From positions 29,126,419 through 29,190,418 of the forward strand of contig NC_134547.1 of NCBI RefSeq assembly GCF_050624435.1: a stretch of 64,000 nucleotides of DNA, in the 5' to 3' direction. The notes under the pieces were generated by a model. It worked only from the letters and a program-made list of their open reading frames with translations. It did no database searches and was not told the DNA's origin. Positions within the stretch are counted from its first letter, which is position 1. Every line of letters starts with the position of its first letter. Positions 38,001 to 51,500 of this stretch are shown here, one piece after another. The stretch is from Tenrec ecaudatus (lineage: Eukaryota; Chordata; Mammalia; Afrosoricida; Tenrecidae). The position numbers were made by a program, and so were the translations under genes.

Positions 38001-41000
38001 TTTTGAGTTGCACTTCCTGTAGAGATTTATAGCTGTGGAAACTAGAGAGAGGGCCATTATGAGTCAGAATCAACTCGATAGCAGTGGGTCTAATGACTAA
38101 TGATATTGAGTATCTTTTCATTGCTTACTAACTATTAATATAACTTTTTCCCCCAGCGTAATATAACTTTTAAAATAAAATGTTTTTCATTTCTTTTGTC
38201 CATGAAAAAAAAGACATTTTGTTTTACTATTGAAGTATTTCTCCCAGTCTCTGGCCTGTCTTTTCATTTTGTTAGCGGTGTCGTCTGCCTCCTTAAGACA
38301 GTTTTCCTTTTGGCAAAGTGCGCTCGATCAACCTCTTCTCTTAGGAAGTGTGTCTATGGTGTATGTCTATAAATTCTTTTCCCAGCTTACAGTCAGTAAG
38401 ACTTTTTCCAGAAGTTTTAGAGGGTTTTTAGCTTTTACACTGAGGTTTCTGACCCATTTTTGTGCATGCTATCAGCCTTTTTTATTTTGCTATGAGATTT
38501 AAGTTGAGTTTCATTTGTTCTTGGGAAAAGTTGCTTACCAGGTTGCTTCTTGGCTAGCATCTGGAAAGTTAGACTTCAGCAGATTTTCATCGTTCAGCAA
38601 ACACCAGTGAAGGGTGGCTCACTGTTTAAGGTGAGGCAGTGGTAGTTGTCAGGTGGAATGCTCACCTTTGATTTGGGAGGCCCACGTTCAACTCTTGGGT
38701 AACTCACTGCATGTGTATCCACTGGCCATTTGTGCCACCCCCCCACCCAGTAATCCAGGATCACAGTGGCCCTTTCCATAGCCAGCCATGGGGATGATGT
38801 AGGACCAGGTAGCAATTATTTCAGTGTGCATGGGATCCCAAGGAGTCAGAAGCCAACCCAACAGCAGCTAAGAACAGTGCCTACATCCAAACTCTCAAAC
38901 TGGAGTTGATGCTAAACACCTGCTTTCTCTCTGGGAGTATGGCATTTTGAACCTTGCTAGGCAGAAGAGGTCTATGTGCCCAGCACCCGGGAAAAATCCT
39001 TGTTACTTTTTGTGTTAGGTCGGGTTGACTAGAGAAACAAATCCAGTGACACTCATGTATGTTTCAGGAAGAGCTTTATATCAAGAAGTAATTATATATC
39101 AAGAAACCATCCTAGCCCAGTCCAACTCCAGCCCATAAGCCCCTCTTCAGACACATGCAGTGATGGGGAATGCAGGGAGACCACAGGCTGGTGAGTGCAA
39201 AGTCGTGTGGATTCAATGGCAGTGGTTCTGGCAGCAGTCGGTTGGGGTCAGCCAGCAGGAAGGTGAAAGCAAAGAGAAGGGGAGGTTCCCAGGGCCCTCC
39301 TTATGAGAAGGCCACACCCACAGGGGGGATCATCATTCTGTGACCTGATTGACAGGTTGAATATCACCCCTACACTTTTATATCTTCAAGTTGACATGAA
39401 ATTATGTACCCATCACATTAGTTTCTGGAGAATTTCCCTGGTGGACCACAATTTGCGTGCATTGTTACTTGCATTATGCTGATAGCCACAGGGTCAGTAG
39501 TTCGAAACCACCAGCTGCACCTCGGGAGAAAGAAGCGCTTTCTATTCCTGTAAAAAGTTACAGTCTTGGAAACCCACAGGGTTCTACCTGTCCTACAGGG
39601 TCGCATTGAGTCGACTTCGACTCAGTAGCAGCGAGTGGATTTTTTGGTCACAGCTGTGCGCATCCTGAGTGACTCTCTTGGGAGAGGACTTTTGAGACGC
39701 TCATGCCTGGTTTCTTCTGGTCTTCACCCCGGCTCCCTCGTCCTCTGCTGCTGTGTTCTGCGCCCTTTCACCGAAAGCAGGCGTAGTCATGAGGATGACG
39801 TATGGCGAGTCATCCCAGCAGATCCCTGAACCTGGGGGAGGTCTTGGCCGCTACGACCTCTGGTCGCTGGGTATCCGGTTGCTTCAGCACCACTGGCTGA
39901 ATTGACCGTACATGTAAAGGAGTTATTCTGGGGCTCTGTTCTGTTCCATTGCCTGCCCCCATTCCAGTACCACAGAATTTGAATTCCTGTGGCTTTGAAA
40001 GTTTTGAAAACTGATAGCCCGAGTCTTTGATTTTGTTCTTCGTTTCCAAAGTTGTTTTTGGTTTTTATTTTGTTGGTTTGTTTTTCTGTGCTCTTTGTAT
40101 TTCCAAATAAATTTTGAGTCCTGCTGGTCAATTTGCATTAGAAAGCTTCCAGGGTTTTCGTTGGGATTGTGTTACCTCTGTTGGTCAATTGGGAAGGATC
40201 GCCTTTGGGCAATAGTGAGTCTTCCAGGCCATACACATTTAGTCTCTCCAGGAATATTGTGCCATTACGGCACAAATATCTCTCATTTCTTTTGTTAAGT
40301 TTAATCCTAAGTGTTTTGTTCCTTTTGATGGTATTGTGAATGCAGTTGTTTTCTTAATTTTATTTTAAGATGCTGCCTGCCTAGTATGTAGAAATCCAGT
40401 TGTCGCAGAGAGGGAGCACTGACTCTGATTGTGATTGTGTGTATACAACTCATTCTAAAAGCAATTTAACTATGCAAATGTATGATATATGAATAGTGTG
40501 TCAAGAAAACCACTTTAAAAAGAGAAAAGAAACCAAACTTGACCATTGGTTACCATGGGTTAAGGGAAAAGAGGTCATTGAGTTCATGTCAATGGTGGTG
40601 GAATAATCTGGAAATATCAATAATGATACTACAATAAGGGATATCAATAATGATTGTACAACACGAAGAGTATAATCAATGACACTGAATTATACAGGTA
40701 GTAACTGGAATTGGAGAATGCTTTGTTGCATGTATTTTTGCCACAATTAGGGGAAAAACAATGACGTAAATAACAATGAGTTCAAGGAAGAAGAGAATGT
40801 TCTAGTATCAAATGTGGCGACAATTGTACAACTTTTCTTCATGTGACTGAATTGTTGAATCGTATGACATGCAGACGAAGTGCTAATACAACCATTTAAA
40901 AGAATAAATCCAGTTGGGTTTTAACATAGTGCTCCTATAACTTGTCACCATGAAGAATTTACTAGTTCTAGTCTTTATTTTGTGGATTTTATAAGCAGGA

Positions 41001-44000
41001 TCATGCCATTTTGTGGATTTTATTCTTACAGGATCATGTTAGCTGTGAACAAAGATAGTTTTGCTACTTCCTTTTCAATCTGGATACCTTTAATTCTCTT
41101 ATTTGCCTGATTACCATTGGCTTGCGCCTCCAGAACAGCATTGATTAGAAGTGGCAAAGATGAACATTCTTGCTGGTTCCTGCTGGTAAGGAGAAAGCAG
41201 CCAATTATTTATCATCTTACAACATAGATGGGCCCGCTATGAATGGGAATCAACTCTTTGGCAGTGGGTTTGATCATGGTGTGTAATAATTTTTATATAT
41301 AGCCATGTTTGTGTTGCTAATATGTTGTTGAGGATTTTTAGGAGTATATTCACAAGGGATGTTGTGTGTGTGTGTGTGTGTGTGGTGTGTGTGTGTATGT
41401 GTGTGTGTATGTGTGTATGTGTGTGTGTATGTGTGTGGTGTGTGTGTGTGTGGTGTGTGTGTGTGTGTGTGGGGTGTGTGTGTGTGTGGGGTGTGTGTGT
41501 GTGTGTGTGTGTGTGACGCTTTTCTCTGGCTTGGGATTAGGGTGACAGGCCTTATGGAGATGGAGCCCTGGAACAGTGGATTACGTGTTGGGTTGCTAAC
41601 CACAGGGTCAGCGTTTTGAACACACCAACTGCTCTGCAGGAGAAAGATGAGGCTTTCTACTCCCAGAAAGACTTCAAGTCTTAGAAACGCACCGGGACAG
41701 CTCTACTCCGTCCTGTAGAGTCGCTGTACTCGATGCCAGTGAGTTTGGCGTTTTTGAGCTTCTAGAAGGAGTTAGGAAATCTGTCTTTTCTACTCCCGTT
41801 CATTTCCTTTTAAGGGGATAGCTTCCAGACTTTGGGGGTGACCAGAAGCAGTTCTCTTTCCTCTTCCCAAGGCTAATCTCTGCAGACTGTCTTAGGGTTC
41901 GTGCCCGTCAACTCTGTTGGTGATTCAGAGACACCTGGTGTGGCCACATCTGGCACTCCCACAGTGGGGGCCTTATGCTAACCTGGCCCTGTGAGGCTCA
42001 GCTGAGGGCGCCTCTCTCCCTTCTCTCAACAGGGCAGCCACAAACCAGAAGGTGCGGGAACAGGTGCGCCTGGAGCTGAGCTTTGTGAACTCCGACCTGC
42101 AAATGCTCAAGGAAGAGCTGGAGGGGCTCAACATCTCCGTGGGTGTCTATCAGGGCGCAGAGTAAGTGTACGGCAGTTCCTGTGGGAGGGGCAGGCCCCC
42201 GGACAGGCTGAGTAGGAGGTAGGACACAGGCTGTAGCAGCACCCACTGTGGAACATGGGAATGATTAGGCTGGGGGTTGCACAGGGTGCTAGCTTCAAAG
42301 GAATGAAACCGGCGGCGTTTGCAGAAGCGCCTATAGAGTTGAACAAAACGCCGCTTGTCCTGGCACCTCTTTGGGCACGGCTTTATGGGAGAGCCATGTG
42401 CTTGGGTCCAGGCTGAGCGGCGATTGTCATGAAGAGGCCCCGGCAGCTCTTCTGTGGGTAGCTCTGGGAGCTGACCTGCCAGGTGGGGCCTGGATTTTCC
42501 TTTTCTCTCTCCCTCACCAATCTCTCTCTGCTTTCCTCTCCACTCTCTGCCTGACCGCTCTACGCAGGGCTGGACTCTGGGGCCTTCTGTTGATCGAAGG
42601 CATACAAGCTTTAACTCGGGATCTTGTCCATCAAAGATGGTGGGACCTTTTGCGAGTTCCTTCAGGAGGTGGTGTAACAGAAATGAAGCCTGCCAGGTAT
42701 TTGAGGAATGGACCTTCTAACACAAAGGTCTTCCGCAGGAGTGTTTGTGGGGTGTAGTATGCATGTTCTGTTTCAAACAGCATTCCCTACTTTTCTATCT
42801 AGATTCTGTAACTCATTGCAGTGGCCACACAGAGCTCACAGACAGAACCCACCATTCTGGGGGCTGATAAGGGAAGCTGAAGGAGCCCTAGTGACATACT
42901 GGCTATGCGTTGGGCTACTAACTGCAAGGTCAGCAGTTCAAAACCACGAGGCACTTCTTAGGAGAAAGACAGGATGTTCTATTCCCATAGAGTTACAGTC
43001 TGGGAAACTCATAGAGAGCAGCTCTACCCTGTCCTGTAGGGCTGAGTTTGGTTTTCTCGTATTAGGGAAGTTAATAAGTTACCACAAGTCAGGATCAGTA
43101 GACAGTAGAGATACATTTATTGGTCCTCAGCCAGTAGCCAGATCTCTCTCCAGTCCTCACTCCTCAGCCTCTTCGCCACGTGGTCCCTTGGCCTCCACTT
43201 CTTTGGGCCAGGAAGACTGCCTCTTGCACTGGCTCAGGCCCCATGAAAAGGAGGGCCCCCATAGTCTTAGCACTGCTCTTCTGAGTGTCCACTGTCTCTG
43301 ATCTCTCGTTTTGGCCTCTGCCACTTCAGAAAGAGACCTTCTTTGTGCTCTTCCAGTGGTCGTGGGAATTCTCTCTGTCCGAGGAGGATCTTATACAGAG
43401 GAATGGATTTTTAGTAGACCATACCCCATGGTAAGCAAAGGATGTGATTCGATTCACACCTTAAGGTCCAGGATTTAATCCCACCGTAACCCTGAACAAA
43501 GAACTCCCTCCAAAATGGGACTGTAGCCACAGGCATGGAGTCCAGACTTATAATGCATCACAGGAGGGCCCTCTTGATTGATTACATCTCAATAGAATAT
43601 TGAATGTGGCCCTCAGAAAATCTCAGAATACCGAGAAAGCCACCCACCCAAATGGTGAGCTACCTTGGAAAGAAATGTCCATCTTTATGAATAAATAACT
43701 TTGAGAAACTCCAGTGGAGGATTGTTTGGTATTTTCCCATGTAAGGAGATAAGACTTCTCCAAAGGCAAGGGAGTCCTAGGGGAAAGCCAGTCAGAAACA
43801 GTTCCCTGGGTGAAGTAAAGGACGGCCTTTCACACACCTACGTTTCCTATCCGGATGCTCTATTATGCTGCTCGTTGAGTGTGTTTCAGAGACACAGAAA
43901 AAAATGTGAGTATGTGAGATCTCTTTTCTTCTCCTTGTGACATCAGATATTACACACACACACAATTATGGGTTTATTAAGGAAGTAACAGGTTACACCT

Positions 44001-47000
44001 CAGGCTCAGAAATAATTTAGGATACATTTCTTTTGTCAGATCAGCCTATTCTGGCATGCCCATTGGCACTCCTCTCTCTGGCCTTTGGGCCTCTTGAGCC
44101 CCTCAACCTGGCCCTGGCTTGCTTGAACACATGCTCCATAGCTGTTTTAGCTCCACCAGTAAGTGCCCAGAGGTACCCCACTTTGATGGGAGGCATGCTC
44201 AGCTCTCTTGCTCTTTGCCTAGATGCACCCCACTCTGTGTGGGCCAGGAAGCATTCTTAACCTCCTGCCACCCTGCTTCTGGTCCTGCTACCTTAGCTTC
44301 TCTGCCACTGCCTCTTGCTGTCTCTGGTGTTACAGTTCTGTCTCCTGGGCCTGTGAGTCCCTAAGCCCAAAGGACTCATTCCATGTCAGTCTCTTTGGGG
44401 TCAGAGTTAGCCCCCCCTTTTTTTAACCTTTGGACTCCTAATGGGGTCCTGAATACATAATTAGAACAAGACCAGAATTCTCCCAGCTGCCCAGAATTTC
44501 AGCTCAGAGTTCCTTGAGGAGGGAAGGCAGAGGCTCGAGTTTCATCAGAAACAGGGTTGTCTATTTCTGGGGTTTCCCATGCAGGCACACAGTCAGGAGC
44601 CCTGCGTGCTCACTTCAGGGCTGCCTGGACCACGGAGGGAAGGAGAGAGAAGTGCAGATTCCCCTGCACTCTCCCTTCTTTTTCAATCCTTCGGTGCCTC
44701 CATGCTGCAGTGGGTACCACGCTGGGCTGCTAGCCTTAAGGTCAACAGTCGGGACCCACCAGCTGCTCTGGGAGAAAGATGAGACTTTGAGCTCACATAA
44801 AGTTTGTGATGGTGTTTGTGTGTTTTGAACCATTTTAGTGGCATATAAGGCACACATCATACACTTCAATAGTTCAATCCCTCCCATAAAGGTTTACAGC
44901 TTCAGAAACCCAGAGGGGCAGTTCCACTCTGCCTTCTAGGGTCTCTGTGCAGTAAGTGAACGAGGTAGACCGGGAGAGCAAACCCAGGAAGGCCTGGAAT
45001 CGTATAGGATATGTGATGGCTAGGACAGGGCTTGGGCCCTTTGCTGCTGCCCCGGCCCAGCCTCTGCCCCAGTGAGGGGTGGAGTGAGGATGGTGGGCGC
45101 TGGGGCCCCTGAGGAGAGAGGCAGGTTCCACCCTCCTCTCCTGTCTTGCCCACCCGCCTCAGCAGCCCAGCCCAGTGTGTTTCCCCGGCCACAGGGGCCA
45201 TTTCCCTTACGGCCCCACACTCTACTCACCCCACTGCATTCCTGCTCCTCCCCTTGGGCTGGGCTGAGCCAAGGAGGTCTCCTGTTGCCGGTCAGACTGC
45301 AGGCCTAAGGAGGACTCCCAGGGCAACCGCTGTGCTTCCTGGCTGGCCAGTGGATGGGAGGCTGCAGGCCAGGGCTGGCTCTGTGCTGGGTGCTCAGAGC
45401 ACAGAGGTCCTGGGTGTACCCCCTCCCTCAAGGCTCTGGGACACCCCCCAGGGCTCCTATTCTGAGTTGGAGGTCCGGTGGGCTCCCCGCGGTGCATAGA
45501 GGGATGGGGTGGTTAGGTTGGGGCTGGTGAAGGTCACACCCAATGTGGCAGGGTAGTGTACCCACAGGGTAGTGTACCCAGGTAGGGTACACTACAGACC
45601 CTGGTGCACATCAGGCTCTCAACAGTGACTTCAAGGGAGGTTGTGCCCCGAGGGGAACATTGGGGCCAAGACTCTAGGGGCCTTGTGTGTTAGGCTGTGG
45701 CGTGCCAAGGAACAGGCGGCTGTGGCCGGGACATAGCCAGGGTGGACTCTGTCCATCACTAGAGGGGACAGGAGCTGGTCTGGGGGTGCAGTGTGGCGAG
45801 CTGAGGGCTGTTCTCAGAGCTTGGTGTGTTTTTCAGGGAGGCGTTTACCATTCCCCTGATTCCTCTTGGCCTGAAGGAGACCAAGGACGTGGATTTTTCC
45901 GTCTCTCTCAAGGTAAGCCTCCCAGCGCCAGCCGTGGGGCTCGGGTAGTCTGAGCGTGAAACGTGTGAATTCCTTACGAGTGGCCTTCATAGCGGGCGGG
46001 GCCTGCTGATTTTTGCACGTCCGTCTGGGAAGGCCCACACACTGCCTGGTACTACTTTCATTTTTGTGTGGATATGTTTTGGAATTTAAAAAATGTATCC
46101 TGTGTTTATCTCTTTTTGTTCATATTTTATAACTGACTTTAGGCTACGTTTTTAAAGGAAGAGCTAACGTTCTACCCGTCAACATTTTATGACATTAATT
46201 TTCACGCGGAGAGAAAAATGAAAACTCTCACGTGGAAGGCCTCCCTGTTTGCTGCCTGGAGTGTACCAGGAACATTTGAACGAGAGTGGCCTGCTCGCAC
46301 ACACTTGTTTGCCAGGGCACCCCTTTATCAGTCACCCACCCATCTTGTTCTTGGCGGTGGCTGCATTTCCAAATCAGTTGTAGATGTCTGGTTACTTTTT
46401 TGGCTCCCTATTCTTAAGTGACTGGAACCGTGGGTTCAGACGGGAGAACAATTGAGGATGGCACAGGGCTGAGCAGCGCTCCGTTCCGCTGTCCGTGGGG
46501 CCCTTCCCTGTGTCCGATTGGACTCAACCGCACCGCCCAAAAACATGCCTTCAAGAAGGCGCCCCGGCGGTATCATTCGTTGTACGTAGGGCTACAAAGT
46601 CAGCGGTTCAGAACCATCAGCCCCTCCCCTCCGGGGAGATAGCCGAGGCTTTCTGCCCCTGTGAGAGTCACAGTGTCAGACACCCAGGGGCAGTTCTGTC
46701 TTGTCCTGTAGGGCCGCTATGAGTTGGAATCACCTTGGCGACAGTGAGTTTGTTTGTTTTTTGCATTATTTTAAAGTAGTTTAGTCACTATCCTTTTGAG
46801 GTTTTCCCTCTAGTTCTTTTTTTTTTCTTTTCTCTCAAATGCTCTTATTTTTTACTAGCCATGTAGTAAGATATACATCACAAGTCTCGTCGTGGTGCGT
46901 GTGTCTGACAAGCAGCCGGACCCCTCTCCCTAAGTACGAAGCCTGTGCCGGCCACTGTGCAGGGTGCCGGTGATGTCACAGGCCCTGCCTTTGGGGCTGT

Positions 47001-48515
47001 AGTTCTGTGGGGCAGGAGGGTTCAGACCTGCGGATGTGGCAGAAGTACATCAAAGGAAGAAGCACACAGGGTATGCTTCACGGTGCCTGGAATGCCCACC
47101 TCGCTCTCTGTTTGACTCCTCAGACCGAGTGACATGAATCCCGTCAAATGTCCATGTGGGAGCAGAAAGAGGTGGTGAAGGGGAGGGAGGGTGGGGCCTG
47201 GCCCTGAGCCAGCCAGCACAGCTGGGAGTATAGGAGTACAGCTCAGCTGTTGGTTGGGTCATCTGAAAGTATTTTTATTAAAAAAAAACAAAAGCCAAAT
47301 ACTTCAAACTGTCTCTTTGACCTCCTTCCAGAACATAGGTCATTGTCAGCCTGGTGGAGCGCCCTTCTCCTCGGGCGCCCCTGGGCACCAGGGGTTGGAA
47401 ACGCTGCAACAGTCTGTGATGATGGTGGTGGTTTAATCTAGGCCCTGCTCTTACACATGTGGGGTGTATTTCACAGTTGATGAAGGCAAGCCAGCACACT
47501 GGCCAGGCCCAGGATGGCCCAAAGGATTTTCATGTGTGTGTGTGTGGGGGGGGGGGGGGGGAGTCATGCAGGAATGGAAGCTCTCTGGCTGAAGTTTTAG
47601 CAGTGGCATTGGTGGGGTCTTTGGGTTTGTGACAGTCGCCATGTCTGGGAGAACAGTCTTTAGTGGCCTGGGTAGAATAGTTTCTGTAAGATTTGGTTGC
47701 CGCTTCATGCCAGAGCCTTTTAAAGGGAGAATTTCCTGGAGCAACAGGGACGTTCTGTGGGCTTCTTCACGGATCTAAATGTGTCACATGCCAAATTCCA
47801 CAGGAAAGCCAATCAGAGAGCCAGTTGTGATCTGCTGAGGACTCCAACCGTGTCATTTTGGCCCCAAAGGGGTTCCACCAATGCCAGCCATACAACATAA
47901 ATAAATAAATACAGGGACTTTCTATTTTTTCCCAACCACACTTGGACTTGGGAGTCAAGGTCCCACAGAAGTGGTTGGGCTGGCTGAACCGGGCAATTCA
48001 AGCTGTCTTTCCAGTGGAAGCGCCCACGCTATGCCCGGTGGTCAGTCAAGCGGCAATATGTGATACTGTGCTGTTTCACATGGAAGGGCTTGAAAACAGC
48101 TCCATTAAGAAGCACTGTTTAATTCCCCTGCCCGAGAAGTCAAGTTGTTGAATGAATGCTTTTAGACAGAGCTTTATCTGTTTATTGATTTTGGTTAAGA
48201 ACATTGAGCCAAAACATTCAGGAAGTACCATGATGTGTACTGAACACACAACCCCATCAGTGCCTTCTTCCCTTAGCCAAAGGACTTGTTCAAATTACTT
48301 TGGGCATTCTAGCTCCATTCCCAAAGCAGGGGACTTGTACCCTGGTGGCGTAGTGGTTACAAATTGAGCTGTAACTCCAAGGTCAGCAGTTCAAAACCAC
48401 CAACCGCTCAGTGAGAGAAGAAGGGCTTTCTCTGGTAAAGATTTACAGTCTCAGAAACCTACAGGGGCAGTTCTACCCTGTCTGACAGGGTGGTTATGAT
48501 GTCAGTGAGGACGCG

Positions 48516-48556
<41 letters not shown>

Positions 48557-51500
48557 CTCATGAGGGTTTTGTGAGTATTGGTTCAGACATGTAAGAGGCG
48601 TTTCAAACAGCTTGTGTGAAAATAGGGGGAAAAAGGGACATTTTAAAATCATTTTATTACATCAATTGTGTAAAGAATATTTGTACATTCATTGCCCTCG
48701 TCATTCTCAAAACATCCGCTCTCCACCCAAGTCCCTGGCATCAGCTCCTCACTTTTTCCCCTCCCTCCCTGCTCCCCTCTCCTCATGAACCCTTGATAAT
48801 TTACAAATTATTATTTTGTCATCTTGCCCTGTCTGACATCTCCCTTCACCCACTTTTCTGTTGTCCGTCCTCCAGGGAGGAGGTCACATGTAGATCTTTG
48901 TAATCAGTTCCCATTTCTAACCCACTCACCCTCTACCCTCCCAGTATCGCCCCTCACACCCCTGGTCCTGAAGGGATCATATGCCCTGGATTCCCTGTGT
49001 TTCCAGTTCCTATCTGTACCAGTGTACATCCTCTGGTCTAGCCAGATTTTTAAGGTAGAGTTGGGATCATGATAGTCGGAGGGGAGTGGGGAAGGGAAGC
49101 ATTTAGGAACTAGAGGAAAGTTGTATGTTTCATCGTTGCTACATCACACCCTGACTGGCTTGTCTCCTCCCCGAGACCATTCTGTAAGGAGATGTCCAAT
49201 TGCCTACAAATGGACTTTGGGTTCCCACTTTGCACTCCGGCTCATTCACAATGATATGATTTTTGTTCTTTGATGCCTGAGACCTGATCCCTTTGAAACC
49301 TCATGTTCACACAGGCTGGTGTGCTTCTTCCATGTGAGCTTTGTTACTTCTGAGCTAGATGGCTGCTTTTTTACCTTCAAGCCTTTATGACCCCAGACGT
49401 TATATCTTTTGATAGCCAGGCACCATCAGCTTTCTTCATCACATTTGCTTTTTCACTTGCTTTGTCTTTAGCGATTGTGTCTAGAAGGTGAGCATCATAG
49501 TATATGTCTGGCTTTTTTTTTTTTTGAGAGTGAGAGTGAGTGAGAGAGAGTGAGAGTGAATTAGTGAGAGTGACAGATTGAATGAGTAAGAGTGAGAGTG
49601 AGTGGGAAAGAGTGAATGAGTGAGTGAGAGTGAGTGAGTGAGAGACTGAGTGTGACAGAGTGAGTGAGTAAGAGAGTGAGAGAGTGAGTGAGTGAGAGTG
49701 AGTGAGAATGAGTGAGAGTGAGCGAGAGTGAAAGTCATGTCTGGCTATTTTACAAGCAGATTGCCAGATCTTTTTTCTTAGGCACCTTTGAGTGGACATG
49801 AGCTTTCTCCGACCTTTCCGTGAGCAAGGCAGGTGTGTGGACCATCTGTACTGTCCTGAGGCTGGCTGCTCACACTGCTTTCGCTTTGTTCTCCTGTGAT
49901 CCTTGCCATCTTCACAAACTCTAGTGATCCCCAGAGATTTTGAATTGGTAGTTTGAGGATGTTGTTGAGTAGGCCACTGAATAGCCCCCCCTAGTCCTGG
50001 AGGCCCCCTGCACGATGGAACAAAATATTGTCTGGTCCTCAGTTACATGTGGCAGGCGTCAAATCCAGGTCTCTGGTGTGGGAAGTGAGAATTCTACCAC
50101 TGGCCCCACACTTTGTCCATGTTCTAACATACTGTAGAATGCACTTTGGTCAGGTTTGCAGCTTATTTTCTGTGTTACCTGGCTAGAGTAGAAGCACTGT
50201 GAGGGCAGAAATCTCTGTGCCTTTCATTCACTGAGATTGTCTAGGGAAGCACCTGGCAGGTAGCAGGTCAACTCACTGCTGTTGAGTTGATCCTATCTCA
50301 TAGCAACCAGATGTGAAAGGGCAAAACTGCTCCTGTGAGTTTCCAAGGCTACAGATCTCTTCCTGAGTGGAAAGCCTTATCCTTCTCCCAAGCAGCAGCT
50401 GGTAGTTTTGAACCTATGACCTGTTGTAGCAGCCCAATGCGTAACCATGACACCATCAGGGCTCCCGACAAATTACCAACCATTGCACCACCACCAGGCT
50501 CCTTCTTCCTCCTCCAGTTTGGGTCATTTCCATGGCAGTGAGTTTGGTGTTTGAGTGTGGCAGTGATTGCACCGGACAGGTAGGACTTGTTGAATAACTG
50601 AGGGAACTGAGAGAGCAGTCGTCAGACACTAGACTGTGAAGGTGGCTTCCCACCAGCGTAATTCACTTATGGAAGGGCCCAGCGTTGCTCTCACAAAGGC
50701 TTGCATCACAGACCCTGAGGGTAGCATCTCCCTAGCAGTCTCCAAAACATAAGTTGCCGGTGCCAGGAAGCCCTCGTGCCCAGGTTGTGAGGGCAGCCCT
50801 GCGGCCAAAGGAGGACTGCCCCCAGAATACCTCTGATGCTTGTCAGGATTGTGTAATGTGTACGTATTCCAATGTTTCACAAGACATTTTAAATTTAAAA
50901 AACCCCAAAACTTCACTTTACATTTTACTAAGACAGTAACAGCATAAGTTTAAAATGTATACATATTTACATCTACGAAAATATGAATTACACAGTCCCA
51001 AAATCCCAACAGCATGCGATTACACCCATGTTTTTCTGTACTGCACACACGTTTTCCAAAGGGTTATTATCTGGCTTGCTTCTCCACATTCATGGTCTTG
51101 AATTACATCTTCTACCATCACACTCTGTTTTTCATACAGGACTTTATCCTGGAACACTACAGTGAAGACAGCTACTTATATGAAGATGAAATCGCTGACC
51201 TTATGGATCTGCGACAAGTATGTTTTTGTGTGTGTGGCAGGCAGGGAGGTTGGCGGAAACCCACTTGCAGACTCCTCACCAGAGCCGCTCCTGGCCACCT
51301 GTTGTCACAGAGCTGTAGGTGGTTGGTGGTGAGAAGGAAGAGTCGTCGTGCTGCAGCCAAAGCTGAGTCTAAGACTCCTGACTCTGTCCATGGCCCTTCC
51401 TATTCCTAGAATCCATGAGTCCAGGGTAGGGCCCAGTAACCACAGAATAACGAGAAACACCCAGGGTACTGAGCAGGAGGTCAGGGAATTTGCTGTGTCC

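Larger units (their letters stand above)
37720..41345 (-). mobile_element. ancient L1 ORF2 to 3' UTR, heavily interrupted
   Basis: Reversed L1M pieces lie at about 37720-38020, 38100-38560, 39905-40402, 40917-41220 and 41280-41345 (gatagaattgctgggttgtt type, gatcatgttagctgtgaaca, tgttgttgaggatttttagg). They run in consistent order from 3' UTR to RT domain. Interrupting elements are listed separately. Confidence 0.8.

Noticed and set aside
38621..38880. Possible tRNA gene in the A/B-box-bearing head
   Set aside because: The tRNA-like part does not keep a full cloverleaf and continues into the AfroSINE body, so it is a SINE.
41274..41619. Open frames of alternating Cys/Val and His/Thr
   Set aside because: Direct translation of the (GT)n microsatellite.
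47767..48151. Overlapping open frames on both strands as a possible retrocopy
   Set aside because: No protein family recognised, no poly(A) or target duplications found.
49514..49736. CRISPR-like or satellite array
   Set aside because: Units are 4-10 bp with no spacers, in a mammalian intron; it is a simple repeat.
49377..49799. Ser/Leu/His/Thr-rich open frame
   Set aside because: Translation of the GAGT-type simple repeat, not a protein.
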